A stretch of 64,000 nt of DNA, taken from contig JAHUUL010000001.1 of the NCBI GenBank assembly GCA_019218415.1, positions 1-64,000 of the forward strand, read 5' to 3'. Source of the DNA: Dermabacteraceae bacterium TAE3-ERU27 (GTDB lineage: Bacteria; Actinomycetota; Actinomycetes; Actinomycetales; Dermabacteraceae). Shown in pieces: positions 59,282-64,000 of this stretch. The stretch's first letter is position 1; every line of letters begins with the position of its first letter. A program made the translations under genes and the position numbers. The notes under the pieces are model-generated. The model was not told the DNA's origin. It saw only the letters and a list, made by a program, of their open reading frames with translations, and did no database searches.

Positions 59282-60148
59282 ATGGATTCGATGACTATTG
59301 GTGTGCCTGCGCAACTGCAGCTCTGCCATGCCGCGCTGACGCACTGTGCAAATCTTTCCGGCGCACGCGTGCTGCACATCAAGGGAATTACCCTGTCGCC
59401 GCAGCTTTCCGCAGGGCGCCCCGGTTCTACCGACAGCGACGTGCTCGTCGCCCCGGAGGATCTCCCGGCATACCTGCGAACCCTGGAAGAAAACGGCTGG
59501 GAACTCTACACGCACTTTAAGCACGGATCCGTCTTCCAGCACGCCGCCACCTACTACCACCCGGTGTGGGGCACCGTGGATGTACACCGTTCCTTCCCCG
59601 GCATCGACAGGGACCCCGCGGCAACCTTTGCGGCACTCTGGCGCGATCGCGAAAAGGTCGAGCTTGGCGGCTGGGACTGCTACCGCCCCTCCCTCAACGG
59701 GCAGAGGCTGCTGCTGCTGGTCCACGCGGCCCGCGATCAGATGGGAAAGGCCGTGCACGACGTCCGAACCTGCTGGGAGGATCTGAACGATTCCGAGAGA
59801 GAACAGCTGCGCACTTTCGCTTCTTCCCTTGGTGGGGAGGTTGCGCTCGCGGCCGCCATTGGGCAGATCGAAACCGTGCGCGAAGAGCACGGCTACCGCC
59901 TGTGGAAAGCCGTTTCCGCGGGAGCCAATCCCACGGAGATTTGGATTGCCCGCCTTCAGGAAGCGCGAGGCACCAGAAACAAGGCCCGCATTTTTTGGCA
60001 GGCTCTGCACGTTAACCCTGACCATCTGCGTATCCGTTTGGGGCGGGTGCCAACAGAGGAGGATCTTCGCTACGAGCGCTGGGATCGCTGGCGCCGTGCC
60101 GCCCGTAATATCGGCGGGAAATTTCGCACCCTAATGACACACCGATGA
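59282..60148 (+). CDS. Nucleotidyltransferase family protein (NTP_transf_5-like)
   Basis: The 288-residue protein has the polymerase-beta-like core LHIKGITLSPQLS (Lys34-Gly35), then GSTDSDVLV with Asp51 and Asp53 as the metal-binding pair, and a third acidic residue in TVDVHR (Asp100). This family is encoded with HprK-like kinases and PqqD proteins in EPS and lasso-peptide clusters. The reaction is unproven (nucleotidyl transfer to a peptide or sugar). It is divergent from manA. Its last 137 bases overlap, on the other strand, the end of the VanZ-like gene. Confidence 0.78.
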   Translation: MDSMTIGVPAQLQLCHAALTHCANLSGARVLHIKGITLSPQLSAGRPGSTDSDVLVAPEDLPAYLRTLEENGWELYTHFKHGSVFQHAATYYHPVWGTVDVHRSFPGIDRDPAATFAALWRDREKVELGGWDCYRPSLNGQRLLLLVHAARDQMGKAVHDVRTCWEDLNDSEREQLRTFASSLGGEVALAAAIGQIETVREEHGYRLWKAVSAGANPTEIWIARLQEARGTRNKARIFWQALHVNPDHLRIRLGRVPTEEDLRYERWDRWRRAARNIGGKFRTLMTHR

Positions 60149-60509
60149 AAGTTCCGAGCGTATTGGTTATGACGTCAACCGGGCTGCCGTCGCGCAGATC
60201 CGATATGAACTGCAGCGATTCCACAATGGTGGTCAGGGCGAACCCCACCAATATCCACCAATAGCTAGGGAAAGCGAAGGCTAGGCAGGCAAACGGCAGG
60301 GCAAAAAGCACCACGTTTAAGAAACCATCAAACTGATCGATACTTATCTGGTGGATCAGCCCAAGCCTGCCTACGCTGGCGAAATACAGGTTTACTACCA
60401 GTCGGTTTATCTGCCAGCCGCTAGGCCAAGCAACCATTAATAGCCCTGCTGCACCACTCAACGCCGCACCAGCCAGGGCTATCCTGCGCGGCAGGCCAGA
60501 GCGCCGCAT
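60012..60509 (-). CDS. VanZ-like membrane protein
   Basis: The 165-residue protein has four membrane helices with the VanZ pattern: N-V-V-L-F-A-L-P-F near helix 2, then E-S-L-Q-F (ESLQFISDLRDGSPVDVITNTLGTFIGV). The role is unknown; VanZ gives low-level teicoplanin resistance and relatives are common in EPS loci. It starts 2 bases after the sugar-transferase stop, so it is co-translated. Its hydrophilic tail is read antisense to the nucleotidyltransferase 3' end. Confidence 0.85.
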   Translation of the reverse strand: MRRSGLPRRIALAGAALSGAAGLLMVAWPSGWQINRLVVNLYFASVGRLGLIHQISIDQFDGFLNVVLFALPFACLAFAFPSYWWILVGFALTTIVESLQFISDLRDGSPVDVITNTLGTFIGVSLGCEISRRYYGRHGASDPSARSEDPPLLAPAPNGYADGQG

Positions 60510-60511
60510 TA

Positions 60512-62023
60512 CTAGTAGGCCCCACGAGAGGAAACCATGGCATTAGCCGTCTGGGCAAGAATTCCCAGGTCACGCACGAACGACCAGTTATCAACATAGT
60601 AGAGGTCGAGGCGCACTGTCTCCTCCCAGGAAAGGTCGCTGCGCCCGCTCACCTGCCACAGGCCCGTCATACCCGGGCGTACCGAGAGACGGCGGCGCGC
60701 GATGTCGTCATAGAGCGCCACTTCTTTGGGGAGCGCCGGGCGCGGTCCGACCAGGCTCATTTCTCCGCGTAGCACATTAATCAGCTGCGGGAATTCATCC
60801 AGGCTGAAGCGGCGTAGGAATTTGCCGGCTTTGGTAATGCGCGGGTCATCGGCCATCTTGAACATGACCAGGTTGCCCTTGTCCTGCGCCTCCTTGGCCA
60901 GTTCAGCCAGGCGTTCTTCTGCATCGGGAACCATGGAGCGGAACTTGAAGCAGCCAAACTCTTCCCCGTCGCGTCCAACGCGGGTCTGCTTGAACAGCAC
61001 CGGGCCGCCGTCTCCCAGCTTGATGATCAGTGCAATCACCAGCAGCATCGGGGAAAGGACCAGCAGAATGCCGCTGGCGACCACCACGTCGAAGGCACGC
61101 TTGGTCCAGCGCCCCGCTTCGATGGTGCGCGGTAGTTCCAAGTGCATAAGCGGCAGGCCCGCAACGGGACGCAGCTCCACACGGTCGGAAGAAATCTCGG
61201 TCATCGCAGGCACGACGACCACATCAATGCCCTGATCTTCCAGTTCCCACGCGGTACGACGGAACGAGATGGTGGACTCCGTAGCACCCTCCGTGAAAAG
61301 CAGGATCTGCGGATCATAATCTGCCAGCGCCACGCTAAGCGAGTGTGCCGAGCCGAGGCACGGCACTCCGGCGAGGGCTTCACAACCTTCTGGGTCCTCT
61401 TCCGTAACGTAGGGATTGAGGTATCCGATTACCTCGTAGCCAAGCCAGTCGTTGCGCTGCAGGGTAAGAGCAATTTCTTTCACCGCCCCCGGTTCGCCGA
61501 CCAACATTACCCGGGAGAGCCCGCGTCCGGCACGGTGCATCCTGTGCAGGAAAGCCCTGGCACACAGGCGGACCAGCATCAGCGCAGGCGGCACGATGAT
61601 CAAAAGGGCGATATAGAAGGCACGCGAAAGCTCAAAGCTGGCCAGGTAACAGACAACCCCGATACCACCTCCCGCAAGCAGGGAGGCATTAAAAACAGAC
61701 CGGTAGATCTCGAATCCGTGTGCGAGCAGTTTTGCCGAATAGCCATCAAAAATGGATATCGCCACTACCCATACCACGCAGGTTAGAAGACCCACCTGGT
61801 ACAGAATCGCATTAAAGTTATCGCCCGCAACGAAAAAGGGAATGATTCTCCGCAGCCATATAGCAAGCCATGTAACTACCAGCAACACCACCACATCAGC
61901 CAGGACCAGCGCAGCACTGATCCCGGTTGTGCGCAACGGAAAACGCTGACGCAAGCTCTTGCGCCGCACCGCCAGCGCTCCATGCGCCAATGCGGCACCT
62001 GCGCGATCACCAGGCCCGTTCAC
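60512..62023 (-). CDS. Exopolysaccharide initiating sugar transferase (WbaP/WcaJ type)
   Basis: The 503-residue polyprenyl-phosphate hexose-1-phosphate transferase puts the first sugar on undecaprenyl phosphate. It has four N-terminal membrane helices, a CoA-binding-like Rossmann middle part (VMLVGEPGAVKEIALTLQR) and the C-terminal catalytic domain (KRAFDVVVASGILLVLSPMLLVIALIIKL, KFRSM, RRFSLDEFPQLINVLRGEMSLVGPRPALP, RLSVRPGMTGLWQVSGRSDL). I prefer GTG 62023 because GGGGGAGG lies about 8 nt upstream; a TTG at 62041 is possible. It defines this region as a surface-polysaccharide locus. Confidence 0.93.
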   Translation of the reverse strand: MNGPGDRAGAALAHGALAVRRKSLRQRFPLRTTGISAALVLADVVVLLVVTWLAIWLRRIIPFFVAGDNFNAILYQVGLLTCVVWVVAISIFDGYSAKLLAHGFEIYRSVFNASLLAGGGIGVVCYLASFELSRAFYIALLIIVPPALMLVRLCARAFLHRMHRAGRGLSRVMLVGEPGAVKEIALTLQRNDWLGYEVIGYLNPYVTEEDPEGCEALAGVPCLGSAHSLSVALADYDPQILLFTEGATESTISFRRTAWELEDQGIDVVVVPAMTEISSDRVELRPVAGLPLMHLELPRTIEAGRWTKRAFDVVVASGILLVLSPMLLVIALIIKLGDGGPVLFKQTRVGRDGEEFGCFKFRSMVPDAEERLAELAKEAQDKGNLVMFKMADDPRITKAGKFLRRFSLDEFPQLINVLRGEMSLVGPRPALPKEVALYDDIARRRLSVRPGMTGLWQVSGRSDLSWEETVRLDLYYVDNWSFVRDLGILAQTANAMVSSRGAY

Positions 62024-62177
62024 TAGGGCAGCCTCCCCCAAAAAGTTCTTTAACAGCCGAGATTTTAGCTATTTTGTACAGCCTTCCTGTGGGTACTGTA
62101 ATCCGAAACGCCCTCTACAAATTAGAAAAATAAGATAATTGGCGCATTATCACAGCCGTCTCACAGGACCGCGTCAG

Positions 62178-63998
62178 CTAATCCAGCTTCCCAAGCGCCA
62201 CGAGCTGCGCAAACTTTTCGTTCGTCTTTTGCAGCTCACGGAAGGATCCCACCCCAGAGACCTTACCATTTTCCAGATAAACTACCTGGTCAACGTTCTT
62301 AACAGTGGACAACCTGTGGGCGACCACCACCACGGTTACATCTCCACCCAGAGCATCTATCGTGTCTGTAATTTTCTTCTCCGTCTCATTATCAAGCGCC
62401 GAAGTGGCTTCATCCAAGACAAGAAGAGACGGTTCACGATAAAGGGCACGCGCTATCCCTATCCGCTGCCGCTGACCACCCGATAGCCTACCGCCACGCT
62501 CTCCACACAACGTCTCCATCCCCTCAGGGAGATTGGAAATAAGATCCTTTAATTGTGCACGCTCAACCGTTGTGAGCAGTCTTTTCTCTTCAACGCAGCC
62601 TGAAGGCTTATCAAAAACTATATTTTGGAGCACCGATGCGTTAGAAACATAAACTTCCTGAGACACCATAGCAACATTTTCTTGCCACCCTCTCACGTCT
62701 GACGAAATGTCGTAGCCATCTACTAAAACTTTTCCAGATGTCGGAGACAGTAAACCTAAAATAATATCTACCAAAGTCGTCTTCCCCGCACCAGATCCGC
62801 CCACAAAAGCGACAGAAGATCCATAGGGGATATTTAGGCTAACCCCGTTCAAAACGTCACAATCTGATCCATTATATCTAAAATGGACATCTTCAAGGAC
62901 GATCTGATGTTTGTATCCCAACCTTTTTGAAAAACCCTCAGAAAGAATTGACCCCGCCTTAATAACCTTATTTTCTTGCGAGATTATATCCAAAGACTCA
63001 GACCCCAAGCGCACATTATTTATAGCGGATATAATCGCCGAAACATTTGGCAACAAACGGAACCCTGCCGCAACAAGTAGCGCCATTGTGCCAACAGCTT
63101 GCCCCTGGTCGCCAACAAGGAACATGTAGAGCAAAAGAATGCCTACTGCACTTATAAAAAGTATTTCTAAAAGAAATTTAGGGATACTGGTATAAAATTC
63201 TGCAGTCGCATTAGCAGCCGCATCCCTATTTGCAGCAATCCTGTATTTTTCTACAAAATACCCCTCTGTATGCCTGAGCGTTATCTCCTTATATCCAGCA
63301 AGCCCGTCAAAGGCCGCAACATAACCCTGTACCGAGGCCTCCATGATCTCTTTTCCAACCTTAAGGGTGCGAGGCTTGATAAAGCGCATGTAGAGAGTTG
63401 CGCCGAATGCGAAATAGAGCATAATGATCAGCGCTTGAAGGGGGATTGCGGCAAACAAAGCAACCAAAATGGAAAGGACTGTAAATGCCGATGCTATCAG
63501 GCTGATAAACCCGCCAACAACAGAGCCATAAACCCTGCTAACGGCATCATGTATTGTTCTAACCATTTCGGCAGTAGTCCTACCCCTGTAATCCTGCCAA
63601 GGAAGAGACATATACCCTTGCATCATCTGGACTTGCGTCGCAGCCCTTTCGGTAGATATAAATCTAGCCTTCCAAAAATTAAACCATATGGTACCAACAT
63701 CTTTTAGAATAAAGATGCCGACAACCAGGCAAACTAGTAGTACTCCAGTTCCCCTAGTATCACCAACCCCAAGGTAGGAAGTGAGCCTGTTTGCAAATCC
63801 AGGAAGGTTATTATTCCCCGCCGCCAAATCAACCAGAGGGAGAACCATAATTATCCCCACAGTTTCCATCACTCCGAAAATGACCGATAAAATCGCTATA
63901 AGAAGTATCCGAACTTTAACCCCTCTAGCCAAAAGGTCATTTAACTGAAGCAAAGCAGGAATTATGCCAGCCCCACCATCGGCGCGATTTTTAATCAT
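62178..63998 (-). CDS. ABC exporter, fused permease-ATPase (MsbA/PglK-like)
   Basis: The 606-residue protein has six membrane helices (about 1-320) and an ATP-binding domain: Walker A GGSGAGKTTL, signature LSGGQRQRIGIARAL, Walker B LLVLDEATSALD, H-loop VVAHRL. It is a half-transporter acting as a dimer to flip or export a lipid-linked glycan or a peptide. GC content is much lower than in most of the window. The start ATG lies 2 bases from the window edge, so an upstream start cannot be ruled out. It fits an EPS locus, but the associated PqqD/HprK genes leave a peptide substrate possible. Confidence 0.87.
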   Translation of the reverse strand: MIKNRADGGAGIIPALLQLNDLLARGVKVRILLIAILSVIFGVMETVGIIMVLPLVDLAAGNNNLPGFANRLTSYLGVGDTRGTGVLLVCLVVGIFILKDVGTIWFNFWKARFISTERAATQVQMMQGYMSLPWQDYRGRTTAEMVRTIHDAVSRVYGSVVGGFISLIASAFTVLSILVALFAAIPLQALIIMLYFAFGATLYMRFIKPRTLKVGKEIMEASVQGYVAAFDGLAGYKEITLRHTEGYFVEKYRIAANRDAAANATAEFYTSIPKFLLEILFISAVGILLLYMFLVGDQGQAVGTMALLVAAGFRLLPNVSAIISAINNVRLGSESLDIISQENKVIKAGSILSEGFSKRLGYKHQIVLEDVHFRYNGSDCDVLNGVSLNIPYGSSVAFVGGSGAGKTTLVDIILGLLSPTSGKVLVDGYDISSDVRGWQENVAMVSQEVYVSNASVLQNIVFDKPSGCVEEKRLLTTVERAQLKDLISNLPEGMETLCGERGGRLSGGQRQRIGIARALYREPSLLVLDEATSALDNETEKKITDTIDALGGDVTVVVVAHRLSTVKNVDQVVYLENGKVSGVGSFRELQKTNEKFAQLVALGKLD

Positions 63999-64000
63999 GC

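Noticed and set aside
55628-63998. Complete lasso-peptide cluster
   Set aside because: HprK-like, PqqD-like, nucleotidyltransferase and ABC genes fit, but no Asn-synthase-like cyclase, B2 protease or precursor peptide is visible in the window.

Overview
The window is about 64 kb of high-GC chromosomal DNA, most likely from an actinobacterium of the Actinomycetales (an Actinomyces/Actinobaculum-like organism is my guess; no 16S gene is present). The support is strong GC bias at third codon positions, TAT/lipoprotein-type solute-binding proteins, a UgpC/MsiK-type shared sugar-ABC ATPase, metNIQ, a CsbD stress protein, and many genes that start 6-7 nt downstream of a TANNNT -10 box with no Shine-Dalgarno sequence (leaderless transcripts).

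Layout. 1-6.2 kb: a stomatin-like SPFH protein, a TetR regulator divergent from a large YhgE/Pip-type membrane protein across a tandem palindromic operator, and a GT2 glycosyltransferase. 6.4-9.4 kb: an FdhF/YdeP-type molybdopterin oxidoreductase and a cupin. 9.4-15.2 kb: a sugar ABC importer (binding protein and two permeases, no ATPase) coupled to a Cys-type sulfatase, with a divergent ROK regulator. 15.3-20.6 kb: glpD-glpF-glpK with a divergent SorC-type regulator. 20.6-25.8 kb: fdhD and a ugp-like ABC importer with its ATPase. 25.9-30.6 kb: pdxK, csbD, tRNA-Ser(CGA), plsC and oligopeptidase B. 30.7-35.3 kb: a MacB/FtsX-like ABC system and metNIQ. 35.4-37.6 kb: tadA, upp, a Met/His-rich micro-ORF and a winged-helix regulator. 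37.6-46.8 kb: a SNF2 helicase, SWIM protein and beta-lactamase-fold protein in a coupled run, then a Ser/Thr kinase, two unknown proteins, a Nudix hydrolase and an aldo-keto reductase. 47-52.6 kb: a pyruvyltransferase/GT2 fusion, dnaB and an unknown TPR-like protein. 52.7-64 kb: a MATE exporter, then a surface-polysaccharide-type region (GT2, LMW tyrosine phosphatase, manA, WbaP-type sugar transferase, VanZ-like protein, ABC exporter) that contains a coupled HprK-like/PqqD/MauE-thioredoxin module. The ends of this last region (about 54.1-55.1 and 62.0-64.0 kb) have clearly lower GC, which suggests acquired DNA.

How the genes fit together. glpF/glpK/glpD and the Ugp-like importer form a glycerol / glycerol-3-phosphate block. 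A shared TTGCACG-type motif upstream of glpD/sorC, ugpA and pdxK/csbD hints at common control. fdhD is the expected maturation partner of the FdhF-like enzyme. The sulfatase operon has no ATPase and probably borrows the UgpC-type one.

The most unusual content is (i) the manA-pqqD-mauE/trx-hprK/pqqD operon beside a nucleotidyltransferase and EPS genes, resembling the poorly understood HPr-rel-A / lasso-peptide tailoring toolkits; (ii) two divergent gene pairs, each apparently driven by one palindromic -10 box that serves two leaderless genes; (iii) a leaderless Met/His-rich 31-residue micro-ORF; and (iv) a dispersed GTGCAC-based structured intergenic repeat.
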